Shown here in pieces: positions 9,155 to 18,967 of a stretch of DNA of 64,000 nucleotides; position 1 is the stretch's first letter; each line of letters begins with the position of its first letter. The position numbers were made by a program, and so were the translations under genes. The notes under the pieces are model-generated. The model saw nothing but the letters and a program-made list of their open reading frames with translations, did no database searches and had not been told where the DNA came from. The stretch comes from Sva-07 sp963743825 (lineage in GTDB: Bacteria; Actinomycetota; Acidimicrobiia; Acidimicrobiales; Ilumatobacteraceae): positions 1 to 64,000 of the forward strand of contig CAVURC010000016.1 in NCBI GenBank assembly GCA_963743825.1. Direction: 5' to 3'.

Positions 9155-10065
9155 AGGCTGGCGGCGATGAGGTCGGCGAGGTCGGCCGGTTCGAGGAACT
9201 CGGGCGGGGTCGGCGGACCGAACGAGTAGAGGAACTCATGGCCCTGCCAGTCCTTCGGGCGGTAGAGATCCTGCGCCGAGATCCGGTCGATGTCGGCGGT
9301 GTACTCGACGAAGGTGCCGCTCGGGTCGCGCAGGTACCAGAACCAGTTCGATCCGATCGCGTGACGACCGACGCCCCACATGTGGCGGTCGGGATCGACG
9401 TCGACCATCGCCTGACCTCCACGGACGACGTCGTCGATGTCGTCGACCTCGAAGGCGATGTGATGCGCGAACGCGACCGGCGCCGCCTGGATGGCGAGGT
9501 TGTGATGGACCTCGCCGCAGCGCGTGAAGGCGATGATCCCGGGAATCTGATCGCTGATCTCGAAGCCGATCACGTCGGTGAAGAACGCCAGCGTCGTCGG
9601 CTGATCGGGCGTGCCGTACACGACGTGGGTGAGGTTCGACGGCGTGACAGGGTCGGCGGTGAGCACGCTCTCGGCGGGGACGTCGAGCCGTTCGTTCGAA
9701 CCGGGCCGGTTGAACGTGTGGGTGGTCGGCGCCACGCGATACGGATCGGCGTGCGTGACCTCGACGAGCAGACCGGTCACCGGTTCGCTGAGCACGAGTC
9801 GTTCGCCGGTCGATTCGACGATCGAGCCGAGACCGCTGCGCTCGACGCGACCGGCGATCCGGCCGAGGTCGTCGAGGTCATCGGTCCCGACGCCGAGACG
9901 ATCGAGCGATCGGGTGGCGGAGGGGACCAACTCGAGCTGCTCGCCTCCGTCGCGGGTGCACGAGCACGTCCGTCGCCGGTGAGTCCGAAGTCGTGGAAGA
10001 ACGCCCGTGGACGCGGCGACGTCCGGAACCCCGAGCGTGATGGATGTGAGTCGGTGGAGCCCCAT
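9151..10065 (-). CDS. extradiol (catechol 2,3-) dioxygenase-type VOC enzyme
   Basis: About 300-aa two-module type I extradiol dioxygenase that would cleave a catechol next to the diol. Fe(II) ligands are in expected places: His in SNLTHVVYG, His in AFAHHIAFEVDD, and Glu in GTFVEYTADID. The frame is open throughout, but residues about 20-40 read properly only after removing three inserted bases (about 9965-10012), which gives AASTAFFHDFGLTGDGVLVT. It is divergent from the TetR gene and followed by the FAA hydrolase. The true ring substrate is unknown. Confidence 0.8.
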   Translation of the reverse strand: MGLHRLTSITLGVPDVAASTGVLPRLRTHRRRTCSCTRDGGEQLELVPSATRSLDRLGVGTDDLDDLGRIAGRVERSGLGSIVESTGERLVLSEPVTGLLVEVTHADPYRVAPTTHTFNRPGSNERLDVPAESVLTADPVTPSNLTHVVYGTPDQPTTLAFFTDVIGFEISDQIPGIIAFTRCGEVHHNLAIQAAPVAFAHHIAFEVDDIDDVVRGGQAMVDVDPDRHMWGVGRHAIGSNWFWYLRDPSGTFVEYTADIDRISAQDLYRPKDWQGHEFLYSFGPPTPPEFLEPADLADLIAASL

Positions 10066-10087
10066 GGACTGGACAAATTAGATCACT

Positions 10088-10768
10088 ATGATAGATAATT
10101 GCAACCCATGGCCGCCGCGACCGCAACGACGACTGTCCCTCGGCGAGCGACAGGCACGCGCCACGGCCACCCGATCGGCGCTGCTCGACGCCGCGCTGAC
10201 CGAGTTCGCGGCGCACGGTTTCGAGGGGGCGTCGACCCGTCGGATCGCTGCCGCAGCGGGAACGCATCAGCCGCAGATCAACTATCACTTCGAGTCGAAG
10301 GAGGCGCTGTGGCAGGCCGCGGTCGACCACCTCTTCGAGCGACTCGACAGCTCGGTGCGCGAACACCTCGGCGAGCGGGAAGCCCAGTTGGGGAACCCGG
10401 GAGGGGTTCGCCGCCAACATCCATGCCTTCGTGCAGGCCGCCGCCGGGCTGCCCGAGCTGAATCGCATCATGGTGCAGGAGGCGACGATCGACTCCGAGC
10501 GCCTGCACTGGATCGTCGAACGCCACACCCGTCCGCGCTTCGACGTGGTCACGTCGCAGTGGCGCCGGCTCCGAGCCGACGATGAGGTCGCCGACATCGA
10601 CGAGGTGGTCCTCTACTACTCGCTGGTCGGGGCGGCGTCGCTCGCCTACGTCAACGCTCCCGAGGCCCGACTACTCGGCCACGACACGCTCGCCGACTCG
10701 TTCATCAGCTGCCCACGCCGACGCCCTGGTGGCGATGTTCCTCGGGCCCGCAGGGATCGCGGCGATGA
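10088..10768 (+). CDS. TetR-family regulator (apparent frameshifts)
   Basis: Likely repressor of the aromatic cluster. The N-terminal HTH is clear (ALLDAALTEFAAHGFEGAST then RRIAAAAGTHQPQINYHFES). The ligand domain continues in two further frames after +1 shifts near 10400 and 10713 (EGFAANIHAFVQAAAGLPEL; ADSFISAHADALVAMFLGPA). One more +1 shift would place the stop at 10766-10768, overlapping the next ATG as ATGA. The divergent spacer (10066-10087) is AT-rich and could hold its operator. The start codon is uncertain. Confidence 0.72.
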
Positions 10769-12268
10769 GCGACCAGCGACCGAGCGACGTCGATGTGGTG
10801 GTCGGTGGGCGGCGGCCCGGTCGGGGTGACGACGGCGCTGCTGCTCGCCCGACGGGGATTCACGGTCAGGGTGTTCGAGCGATCGCCCGAGGTGTACGAC
10901 CTGCCCCGGGCGATCGTGATGGACGACGAGATCCAACGGGTGTTCCACGACGCCGGCCTGGGCGACGAACTCGACGCCATCACCACGCCACTGCTCGGCG
11001 CCGAGTTCGTGCGACCGGACGGCGAGCAGATCATCGGAGTGGAGCTCCCTCTCGACGCGCCGTGGCCGCTCGGGCTGCACCCGTCGGTCATGTACTACCA
11101 ACCCGAGCTGGAGGCGTTCCTGCGCACTGCGGCCGTTCGCAACGGGGTCGACCTGGTGCTCGGGGTCGGAGTCGACTCGGTCGACCAGGACGCTGACGGC
11201 GTGACCGTGCAAGACCGACGACGGGGACCACCCGTGAGTCGCTGGCTGGTTGCGGCCGACGGCGCCGCGAGCCCGATCCGCAAGCAGCTCGGAATCGCCT
11301 TCGTCGACCAGGGCTTCGACCAGGACTGGCTGGTACTCGACGTCCGGCTGCGCCGACCGGTGCCCTCGCTCCCCCAGGTCGTCCAGCAGGTCTGCGACCC
11401 GGACCGCCCGACCACCTACGTCGTCGGCCACGGCGACTACCGGCGATGGGAGTTCCAACTCCAACCCGGCGAAACACGCGAGGAGATGGTCGAACCGTCC
11501 CGCGTGTGGGAGCTGCTCGAGGGGTGGCTGACGCCTGACGACGCCGATCTCGTCCGCGCGGTCGTGTACCGCTTCCATGCGACCGTCGCCGACTCGATGC
11601 GTTCGGGCCGGATCTTCCTCGCCGGTGACGCCGCCCACCAGATGCCGCCGTTCCTCGGCCAGGGGCTCTGTTCCGGCATCCGTGACGCAGCGAACCTGGC
11701 GTGGAAGCTGCGTCTCGTCGCCGACGGAGTCGCCGACGACGCGTTCCTCGACACCTACGGCGAGGAGCGACTCCCACACGCTGCCGGGGTCGTTGCCCAC
11801 GCCGTCGACACCGGGCGCCTGATCGACGAGCTGTCGGGCCGAGCGCCGGCGGCGACCGGGCTCGATGCGGCCTACGGCGGCAGCCGACCGTTCCCGATCC
11901 TGACCCACGGGATGCTGTTCGGCGACCATCCGGCGGTCGGTCGCCAGCTCCCCCAGCCGACGGTCGACGGACAGCGGCTGGACGAACTGCTCGGCAGCGA
12001 CTTCGCGCTCGTCGTCGACGATCGCTCGATCGTCGAGTGCGTCGAGCCGCAATGGACCGACCTCGCCACCGTCGTCGACGTACCGGTGGACCTGCTCCCG
12101 CTGACGCTGCCGCCCGGTGGCGCAGTGATCGTCCGCCCCGACCGCTACGTCGCCGCCGTCGCCCACGACGCCACCGAACTCGCCACCGCCGGCACCGCCC
12201 TCCTCGCCCAAATGAGACGCAGGGTCAGACCCCTCGTCTCACCTGAACCACGAAGGACCACACCATGA
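10765..12268 (+). CDS. FAD-dependent aromatic monooxygenase (MhpA/PHBH type; one apparent frameshift)
   Basis: About 500-aa flavoprotein hydroxylase using NAD(P)H to hydroxylate a phenolic ring. It has the N-terminal dinucleotide motif VVGGGPVGVTTALLLARRG and the second FAD motif GRIFLAGDAAHQMPPFLGQG. The ATG at 10765 (MSDQRPSDVDVVV) reaches the motif only after a +1 shift near 10807; without it the frame opens at 10793. The last ~20 residues are encoded by a palindromic repeat (12213-12241) and are probably not family sequence. It pairs with the dioxygenase and FAA hydrolase as hydroxylation, ring cleavage and hydrolysis. Confidence 0.82.
12213..12241. repeat. GTCWGAC-core palindrome inside a gene 3' end
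   Basis: Arms TGAGACG and CGTCTCA around GGGTCAGACCC. It lies in frame inside the last codons of the FAD monooxygenase, replacing or extending its C-terminus. Confidence 0.7.
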
Positions 12269-12669
12269 ATTGGGACCCGCAGCACCTCGCGTTTCTTCGT
12301 AGCCACGTCTGGGCGGTGCTCGCCACCGGCCGGTCGGACGGCTCACCACAGCAGTCGATGATCGGCTACGCGATCGACGACGAGCTGCGGCTGCTCGTGT
12401 CGGCCAAGGCCTACACCGCGAAGTGGAACAACGCCGTCCGTCAACCGAAGGTGTGCCTCACCGTGCCCGACGGGCGGATCCACCTCGTGGTGTACGGCGA
12501 GGTCGAACCGATCGACGCCGACCCGCTGCGCGCCGAGTTGACCGCTCAGATCTTCGGCGCGCTGTCGGGCAACCCGGCGCCGGATCCGGCCACCATCATC
12601 CCGATGCTCGACGAACAACAACGCGTCGTTCTGCGCATCACCCCCACCAAGACCCTCTTCCAGGAGTAG
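12265..12669 (+). CDS. PPOX-class F420-type oxidoreductase
   Basis: 134-aa split-barrel protein of the pyridoxamine-phosphate-oxidase superfamily, the small F420- or FMN-binding type common in actinobacteria. Recognisable parts are FLRSHVWAVLATGRSDGSPQ at the N-terminus and AKAYTAKWNNAVRQPKVCLT in the middle. The ATG overlaps the stop of the monooxygenase gene, so the two are co-transcribed. It may reduce a cofactor or an intermediate in the aromatic pathway; the substrate is unknown. Confidence 0.8.
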   Translation: MNWDPQHLAFLRSHVWAVLATGRSDGSPQQSMIGYAIDDELRLLVSAKAYTAKWNNAVRQPKVCLTVPDGRIHLVVYGEVEPIDADPLRAELTAQIFGALSGNPAPDPATIIPMLDEQQRVVLRITPTKTLFQE

Positions 12670-12671
12670 CT

Positions 12672-12752
12672 GTTACATCAGGGGTCAGACCCCAGATGTA
12701 ACACGGCGAGCCGTGTACGGAGGTTACATCTGGGGTCTGACCCCGATGTAAC
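12672..12752. repeat. two GTCWGAC-core palindromes with a short palindrome between
   Basis: 12672-12702 and 12723-12752 are near-perfect 30-31 nt palindromes (arms GTTACATC...GATGTAAC around GGGGTCWGACCCC). A 16-nt palindrome ACACGGCGAGCCGTGT spans 12701-12716. The block separates the convergent PPOX and hydrogenase-protease genes and also forms the open 3' end of the protease frame. Confidence 0.8.
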
Positions 12753-13280
12753 ACGGATGTCGGGGAAGCTGCACCGACGAGCCTCGCGCGGATCGCCGAC
12801 GAGCAGGCGAGCGGCAGCAAGCGGGACGGCATCGGCGATCATCGGGCTGAGGCCTTCGCCGTGGTCGAACGATGCACCCTCGATGCCGAGGACCCGCAGC
12901 TCGTCGGGAAGCAGGCCGAGTACCTCGGCGAGGTCGACGGCCTCGGAGAGACCGAGTGCATGCCCGCCCCCGACACCACGCCACGCGCGGTCGGCGTCGC
13001 GCAGCTGGGTCGCGTCGACCTCGTGGAGCGAGCCCGGCGGGCGCTCGGAGGCGGTGGCGTCGACGATCCACACCGTCGACGATCCCTCCCACGCCTGCAT
13101 CATGCGGACGGGTTCACCGTCGAGTTCGGCGAGCCGGACCCGAGGGTCGTGCCCGAGCGATTCGCCGACCAGTGCGAGCACCGCCGCGCCGACCGCGTCG
13201 TCCCCGCGATACGGATTGCCGATGGCGATGACGGTGACGTCGGGTGCAGCCACGACCGGCACCGCCGACGACACCGTCAC
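12678..13280 (-). CDS. hydrogenase maturation protease
   Basis: 200-aa endopeptidase of the HyaD/HybD/HycI family that trims the large-subunit C-terminus after nickel insertion. Motif GNPYRGDDAVG holds the first Ni-binding acid, VDATAS follows, and GGGHALGLSEAVDLAEVLG is typical of NAD(P)-linked hydrogenase proteases. The GTG at 13280 overlaps the large-subunit stop (GTGA). The normal end would fall near 12757; the last ~25 codons (after SFPDI) are read from palindromic repeats. Its substrate would be the ~9-residue tail after DPCISCATH of the large subunit encoded just upstream. Confidence 0.85.
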   Translation of the reverse strand: MTVSSAVPVVAAPDVTVIAIGNPYRGDDAVGAAVLALVGESLGHDPRVRLAELDGEPVRMMQAWEGSSTVWIVDATASERPPGSLHEVDATQLRDADRAWRGVGGGHALGLSEAVDLAEVLGLLPDELRVLGIEGASFDHGEGLSPMIADAVPLAAARLLVGDPREARRCSFPDIRVTSGSDPRCNLRTRLAVLHLGSDP

Positions 13281-14584
13281 GACCGGTGCACCCGCATGTC
13301 GAGGAAGTGGGTGGCGCAGGAGATGCACGGGTCGTAGTTGCGCACCGCCTGCTCGCAGAGAGCTTCGAGGGCGGCATCGTCGAGATCGAGCGAGTGGCCG
13401 ATGAGGTGAGCGAGGTCGTGTTCGATCACCGGCTGGTTCTGCGACGTCGGCGGGACGATCCGTGCGGCCGCCACTCGGCCCTCGTCGTCGATCTCGTAGC
13501 GGTGCCAGAGCAGACCGCGTGGCGCTTCGCTCCACCCACATCCGGCGCCGGCGCGCGGCTCCACGGGCACGGCCGGCCGGGCGGGAGGCACGTACGCCTC
13601 GGCGATCGCGAGCGCCGTCTCGCAGGCGTGCACGGTCTCGATCGCCCGCACGACGATGCTGCGGAACGGGTTGCGTTCGGCGGGCGTCAGCCCCAACTCG
13701 TCGGCGAGTGACGCCGCGGTCGGCGCCAGGTGGTCGGCGTTCAGCGCGAAGCGGGCGAGCGGGCCGACGAGGTAGTCGCCGCCCGCCAGCATCGATCCGT
13801 GCAGTGCCGTCGAGTGCTCCACCTGCACCTCGGCGAAGTGATCGGGGAACTCGTCGACACCGATGTCGAGGCCATCGGTGCTCACGAGGCGCTCGCCGAG
13901 CATCGGGTACTCCGTCGGATGCCGCAGCGCCACGAGCGCCGTTGCGTCGGGCAGTTCGTGGTCGGGCACCGGGAACGTCGACACCCACCGCGCCACGTCG
14001 ACCGCATCGCCGAGCGCCTGACGAAGATCGCCGGCCAGCTCGCGCATCGACGCCACCGTCGGGGTGCTGAAGAATCCACCGACCTTGACGTTCACCGGGT
14101 GCACCGCGCGACCACCGACGACCTCGACGATCCGGTTGCCGACCTTCTTGAGCGCCAGCCCCCGTTCGACCTCGAACCGGTGATCGGCCGCCATGGCGAG
14201 ACCGCTCGGATAGCCGAGGAAATCGGGGGCGTGGAGCAGATGGATGTGCAGGACATGGCTCTCGATCCACTCACCGCAGTACAGGAGGTGGCGCAGCGCA
14301 CGGATCTCGTCGTCGACGTGCACGCCGCACGCGGCTTCGAGCGCCTGGCAGGCGCTCATCTGGTACGCGACCGGGCAGATGCCGCAGATCCGCGCCGTGA
14401 TGTCGGGCGGCTCCGTGTACGCGCGGCCGCGCAGGAACGCCTCGAAGAAGCGCGGCGGCTCGAAGATGCGCAGGCGCACGTCGGCGAGTTCACCGTCACG
14501 GATCTCCACGATCAGGCCACCCTCGCCTTCGACACGCGTGAGTGCCTCCACCTGAAACCGCCGGGCCCCGTAGTCGTGCGTCAT
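13277..14584 (-). CDS. [NiFe] hydrogenase large subunit, group 3b type
   Basis: 435-aa catalytic subunit of a soluble NAD(P)-coupled bidirectional hydrogenase. Both Ni-binding CxxC pairs are present: L1 ARICGICPVAYQ near residue 65 and L2 NYDPCISCATH near the C-terminus, followed by a tail (FLDMRVHRS) that a maturation protease must remove. The ATG at 14584 overlaps the small-subunit stop (ATGA); the frame stays open to 14800 but that part lies over the small-subunit gene. The order beta, gamma, delta (small), alpha (large), then protease matches group 3b/sulfhydrogenase operons. Group assignment is by motif and gene order, not by a tree. Confidence 0.9.
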   Translation of the reverse strand: MTHDYGARRFQVEALTRVEGEGGLIVEIRDGELADVRLRIFEPPRFFEAFLRGRAYTEPPDITARICGICPVAYQMSACQALEAACGVHVDDEIRALRHLLYCGEWIESHVLHIHLLHAPDFLGYPSGLAMAADHRFEVERGLALKKVGNRIVEVVGGRAVHPVNVKVGGFFSTPTVASMRELAGDLRQALGDAVDVARWVSTFPVPDHELPDATALVALRHPTEYPMLGERLVSTDGLDIGVDEFPDHFAEVQVEHSTALHGSMLAGGDYLVGPLARFALNADHLAPTAASLADELGLTPAERNPFRSIVVRAIETVHACETALAIAEAYVPPARPAVPVEPRAGAGCGWSEAPRGLLWHRYEIDDEGRVAAARIVPPTSQNQPVIEHDLAHLIGHSLDLDDAALEALCEQAVRNYDPCISCATHFLDMRVHRS

Positions 14585-15423
14585 CGTCGCCCATCGTCGC
14601 GCGGCTCGAGCCGCAACTGCACCGCAACGCCCTCCGCGGCGGAGCGAAACGCCGGTGCGGCGACGTTGAAGGTCTGCAGCGAGCGGAGCCAGTCGCCGTC
14701 GGAGACGCCCGCTTCGGTCCACGCCGCGTGGAGTGCGTCGGCGTTCACCGCTTCCGAGGGCCCGAAGCAGCCGAAGCAGCCGCGATGGAGTGATGGGCAC
14801 AGGGCGTCACAGCCGCCGTGCGTGATCGGGCCGAGGCAGGCGATGCCCTCCGCCACGAGCAGACACGGATTCCCGCGCTGTTTGCACTCCACGCACACGC
14901 TCTGGCCGGTGACCGGCAGGCGCCGGCCGGCGAGGAGCGCCGTGATCATGTCGAGCAGCTGGCGCTTGGAGATCGGGCACCCGCGCAGCTCGTGGTCGAC
15001 CGCTACGTGGTCGGCAATCGGAGTGCTCGTGGCGAGTGTGTCGATCCAGTCCGGTCGGGCGTAGACCGCTCCGACGAAGTCGGCAACGTCGGCCGTGTTG
15101 CGCAGCGCCTGGATCCCGCCCGCCGTGGCACACGCGCCGATCGTCACGAGCAGCCCCGACCGGGCGCGGATGTCGCGGATCCGTTCGGCGTCGTGCGCGG
15201 TCGTCACCGATCCCTCGACGAGCGACAGGTCGTAGTGGTCGAGGAGTTCGTCGGGGCCGGCTTCGAGGAACATGCGCAGGTCGAGCGCTGCGGCGATCGC
15301 GAGCAGTTCGTCCTCACAGTCGAGCACGGTCAGCTGGCACCCGTCGCACGACGCGAACTTCCAGACGGCAACGGTGGGCGCGATGGCGGACGGGACAGCG
15401 GGCGAGATGGTGGAGACCGTCAT
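14581..15423 (-). CDS. [NiFe] hydrogenase small (delta) subunit
   Basis: 280-aa Fe-S electron-transfer subunit. Proximal cluster ligands appear as SCDGCQLTVLD, GACATAGG and GCPISK; further Cys clusters are CVECKQRGNPC and HRGCFGCFGP, giving three predicted [4Fe-4S] clusters. There is no Tat signal, so the enzyme is cytosolic, in line with group 3. The ATG overlaps the stop of the flavoprotein subunit and the stop overlaps the large-subunit start, so translation is likely coupled. Confidence 0.9.
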   Translation of the reverse strand: MTVSTISPAVPSAIAPTVAVWKFASCDGCQLTVLDCEDELLAIAAALDLRMFLEAGPDELLDHYDLSLVEGSVTTAHDAERIRDIRARSGLLVTIGACATAGGIQALRNTADVADFVGAVYARPDWIDTLATSTPIADHVAVDHELRGCPISKRQLLDMITALLAGRRLPVTGQSVCVECKQRGNPCLLVAEGIACLGPITHGGCDALCPSLHRGCFGCFGPSEAVNADALHAAWTEAGVSDGDWLRSLQTFNVAAPAFRSAAEGVAVQLRLEPRDDGRR

Positions 15424-16256
15424 CGCCCACGCTCCCGGAGCAGGTCGGTCACACGATCCCAGCGGACCACGGCACCGTCACGACACAGCAGGAGCGGGCC
15501 GAGCTGGCAGCGCCCGCAGTGCGCGATCCCACAGTGCATGTTGCGTTCGAGCGACACCCACACCTGCTGCGGATCGGCGCCCAGGACGACTGCCGCTCGC
15601 GCCGCCGACGTCATCATCAGTTCCGGCCCGCACACGAACACCACATCGTGGCGTTCGCCGAGTCGGGCGACGAGCTCGGTTGCGGTCCCCACCGATCCGT
15701 CCCATGCCCGATCTGCGGTGTCGACGGTGACGTGGACGTCGACGCCGAGCGAACGCCACCGCCGCAGATCGTCGGAGAACAGCACCTGCTCGGGTTCACG
15801 GGCGCCCATCACGACCGTGAGGCGGGTCGGTCCACCGTCGGCCAGCGCGTCGATCGCGGTGCGCAGCGGGGCCAGCCCCAGACCGCCGGCGACCACGAGC
15901 GCATCGCGTCCCGCCGCCTCCTCGATCGGCCAGGCAGTTCCGTACGGGCCCCGAAGGCCGAGGAGATCGCCGGGGTGCGAGGCGACGATGGCGTCGCTCA
16001 CGGCACCGACCGCACGTACGGTCAACGCGACGCGTCCGCCGTCGGCGACACCGCTCACCGAGATCGGGATCTCGCCGACACCGAAGACCCACACCATCAC
16101 GAACTGTCCCGGCCGGATCGGGGCGAGTACGCCGGCGACGGGTTCGAGCGTCAGCGTGACGACGTCGGGTGTCTCGGCGACGACGCCGACGACCCGATGC
16201 GGCACCGGCGTCATCGGATCCGCGACGGCGGCGAGTTCTTCAGCGGTCGTGGCCAT
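15420..16256 (-). CDS. hydrogenase gamma subunit, FAD/NAD(P)-binding reductase
   Basis: 278 aa, ferredoxin-NADP reductase-like. The FAD domain runs over residues 5-100 (IRPGQFVMVWVFGVGEIPIS), the NAD(P) domain over 105-230 (ALVVAGGLGLAPLRTAI, FVCGPELMMTSAA), and the C-terminal [2Fe-2S] loop reads LERNMHCGIAHCGRC with a later LLLC. This is the dihydroorotate-dehydrogenase-electron-transfer/HydG type that passes electrons to NAD(P)+. The start at 16256 overlaps the preceding gene by 17 nt. Confidence 0.88.
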   Translation of the reverse strand: MATTAEELAAVADPMTPVPHRVVGVVAETPDVVTLTLEPVAGVLAPIRPGQFVMVWVFGVGEIPISVSGVADGGRVALTVRAVGAVSDAIVASHPGDLLGLRGPYGTAWPIEEAAGRDALVVAGGLGLAPLRTAIDALADGGPTRLTVVMGAREPEQVLFSDDLRRWRSLGVDVHVTVDTADRAWDGSVGTATELVARLGERHDVVFVCGPELMMTSAARAAVVLGADPQQVWVSLERNMHCGIAHCGRCQLGPLLLCRDGAVVRWDRVTDLLRERGR

Positions 16257-16701
16257 ACACGTCCACCAGTTGATGTCGGGTTGCCTCGAGCCGCGAGACC
16301 ACCACCTGCAGGAGCCGAACCGTGATCTCGGCGCGGAGACCGTCGCTGTCACCGCACGCGTCGAGCAGCCGCCGGGCGTCGATCGCGATCGACCGCACGT
16401 CGTCGAGCGCGATCACGTCGAACTGCCACGACCGGTCGAAGAACCACGACCACCCGATCACGCCACCGTCGTGCACGGTTGCCACGATCAGAGGGGCACG
16501 GCCGGGTGTGTTGATCTCGATCCCGGCGCGGCCCGACACGATCGCGTGGAACGAGTCGGGGTACTCGCCGGCGCGAGCGATCCACGAGTGGGCGCGATGT
16601 TCCGACCACGTCGCCAGCGAGGCGAGCGTGTCGAGGTGGTGGGAGTCCATGCCGGCGAAGAAGGCGTGTTCGCCGAGCGCCGTACGAAGGTCGTCGGTCA
16701 T
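16240..16701 (-). CDS. cyclic nucleotide-binding-domain protein inside the hydrogenase operon
   Basis: 153 aa, a single CNMP-binding beta-barrel (LGEHAFFAGMDSHHLDTLAS at the N-terminus, DSFHAIVSGRAGIEI in the middle) followed by a C-terminal helix, with no helix-turn-helix. The phosphate-binding cassette is not the classical form, so nucleotide binding is uncertain. It is sandwiched between the beta and gamma subunit genes with overlaps on both sides (ATGA with hydB), so it is probably made in step with the enzyme and may be a regulatory or assembly partner. Confidence 0.8.
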   Translation of the reverse strand: MTDDLRTALGEHAFFAGMDSHHLDTLASLATWSEHRAHSWIARAGEYPDSFHAIVSGRAGIEINTPGRAPLIVATVHDGGVIGWSWFFDRSWQFDVIALDDVRSIAIDARRLLDACGDSDGLRAEITVRLLQVVVSRLEATRHQLVDVYGHDR

Positions 16702-17876
16702 CGGCTGCCCCCTGCAACTGGCCCGGCGGCGCCGATCAGCACCGCTGCTTCCTGGACGATGTCGATTCCGGCCGGGCACCAGGTGGTGCAGCGACCGCAG
16801 CCCACACAGCCGGTCACCCCGAACTGCTCGGGCCAGGTCTCGAGTTTGTGGGTGAGCCACTGCCGGTAGCGCGAGGCCGTCGTGGCTCGCACCGGCCGCC
16901 CGGCGAGGTTCGAGTGATCCAGCTGGAAGCACGAGACCCAGTGCTGCTGCCGCACGGTCTCGATCGGAGCGGAGCCGTCCGCCGTCAGCTCGGTCGAGTC
17001 GTCGAACGTCGAGCAGAAGCACGTCGGGCACACCATCGTGCAGTTGCCGCACGACAGGCACCGCTGCGCGACCTCCTCCCAGTGCGGGTGGAGGGCCGTG
17101 CCGTCGAGCAGCTCGGGCAGGTCCGGCCCCGGGAGCCGGAGCGGCAGGTGCTCGACGGCGTGTTGCACGACGCCGTCGGCGCCGACGCGATCGACATCGG
17201 TCGCAAGGGGACCCGGGAGTTCGGCGAGTACGTCGTGACCGCGATCGGTGCCGGCCTCGACGAGGAGGCGGTGGCCGTCGGCATCGTCGAGTTCCGTGAG
17301 GCGCAGGTCGAACCCGTGTGCGGGCTGCGGACCTCCCCCCATCGAGGTGCACCAGCACGTCGCCGACGGCACACCACAGGTGACGGCGACGACGAAGACG
17401 TCACGGCGGCGGGCGGCGTATCGCGGGTCGGGTGTGTCGCCGTCGAGCAGCACCCGGTCGAGCACGTCGAGCGCTCTCACCTCGCAGTCGCGTGCACCGA
17501 TCACCGCGAGTGGGCGTTCGGGCGGAGCGGGAGCTTGCGATACCCACGACCCGTCGACTCGACGGATGCGCAGCACTTCCTGATGGGCGGGGTACACGAA
17601 CTGCTTCCACGAGTCGGCGCCGGGTGTCCACGCGAACCGGGTCGGATCGTCGTGGTCATGCAGCCGCCATCGTCCGGGTGCCTGGTCAACGGTGCATCCC
17701 GTCGGCAGATCGTCACCGTGGGTGATGTCGTCGTAGGAGATCACGCCATCGCGGACGACCGGGCCGACGACCCGGTAGCCGGCGGCAGCGAGCGTCGTCA
17801 CGAGCGCATCGAGACCCCGGCCCGGATCGAGCGTGCGCGCACCGTCGCGAATCGTGCTCACGGGTCCAGCGTGCAC
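16698..17876 (-). CDS. hydrogenase beta subunit, 4Fe-4S protein
   Basis: 392-aa iron-sulfur subunit of the sulfhydrogenase-beta type. The N-terminal domain (1-200) is cofactor-free in appearance but has GARDCEVRALDVLDRVLL; the C-terminal half has two [4Fe-4S] motifs, CLSCGNCTMVCPTCFC and CVGCGRCTTWCPAGID. It links the gamma flavoprotein to the small subunit. The ATG at 17876 has GGAG about 10 nt upstream; a GTG at 17861 is an alternative. It follows hypE after 40 nt. Confidence 0.86.
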   Translation of the reverse strand: MHAGPVSTIRDGARTLDPGRGLDALVTTLAAAGYRVVGPVVRDGVISYDDITHGDDLPTGCTVDQAPGRWRLHDHDDPTRFAWTPGADSWKQFVYPAHQEVLRIRRVDGSWVSQAPAPPERPLAVIGARDCEVRALDVLDRVLLDGDTPDPRYAARRRDVFVVAVTCGVPSATCWCTSMGGGPQPAHGFDLRLTELDDADGHRLLVEAGTDRGHDVLAELPGPLATDVDRVGADGVVQHAVEHLPLRLPGPDLPELLDGTALHPHWEEVAQRCLSCGNCTMVCPTCFCSTFDDSTELTADGSAPIETVRQQHWVSCFQLDHSNLAGRPVRATTASRYRQWLTHKLETWPEQFGVTGCVGCGRCTTWCPAGIDIVQEAAVLIGAAGPVAGGSR

Positions 17877-17916
17877 CGGCGCGCTCCGGCGAGCAAGGGG
17901 CGAACGTCACGGGCGC

Positions 17917-18967
17917 TCAGCAGATGCGCGGCAGTTGCTCGCCGAGCGGGACATCGACGACCCGTCGCGCACCGAACGCAGTGGTCGCGACCACCACCCC
18001 GGGGTGGGCATCGACGACCCGACCGATCACGCACGCGCCCCGCCCGAGCGGGTGTGCATGCATGGCGTTCATCACCGCGTCGACACCCTCGGGTGGCACG
18101 AACGCCACGAGCTTGCCCTCGTTGGCGACATTCATCGCGTCGAGGCCGAGGAACGAGCAGGCCGCGGCGACCGCCGGCGGCACGGGGACGGCCCGCTCGT
18201 CGTACTCGACACCGACGTGGGCGCTCGCCGCGATCTCGCACAGCGACGCCGTCACTCCCCCGCGGGTCGGATCTCGCATGACGTGAATGTCGCGGAACGC
18301 GGCGAGCATCGCGGCGACGAGACCGTTGAGCGGCGCCGAGTCCGACTGCAGGTCGGTGCCGAACTCGAGGCCCTCACGCGTCGACAGCACGGCGATCCCG
18401 TGTTCTCCGATCGGCCCGCTGAGGATCACCACGTCGCCGGCGCGGGCACGACCGGGCCGGATGTCGACACCGTCGGGCACCACCCCGATGCCGGCCGTCG
18501 TGATGTACATCCCGTCGGCGAGGCCGACTTCGACGACCTTCGTGTCACCCGTCGCGATGCGGACACCGGCGACGGCCGCGGCGGCGGCCATCGCGTCGAC
18601 CACCGCACCGAGCGTGGCCATCGGCAGGCCTTCCTCGAGGATGAACCCGGCGCTGAGCGCGATCGGTCGGGCACCGGCCATCGCGATGTCGTTGACCGTG
18701 CCGTTGACCGCGAGATCGCCGATGCAGCCACCGGCGAAGAACAGCGGACGCACGACGTAGGAGTCGGTGGAGAACGCGAGCCGGCCACCATCGACGGGGA
18801 AGGTGGCGGCGTCGTGCAGTTCGATCTCGGCGCCGCCGTTGAACGCGGGCACGAAGAGGTGCTCGATCAGCTCGCTCGAGAGCTTCCCGCCCCCGCCATG
18901 GCCGATGACGATGCGGTCGTAGTCGCGCAGCGGGAGCGGACAGCTCCACCCTGCGACGTCTGGCCCG

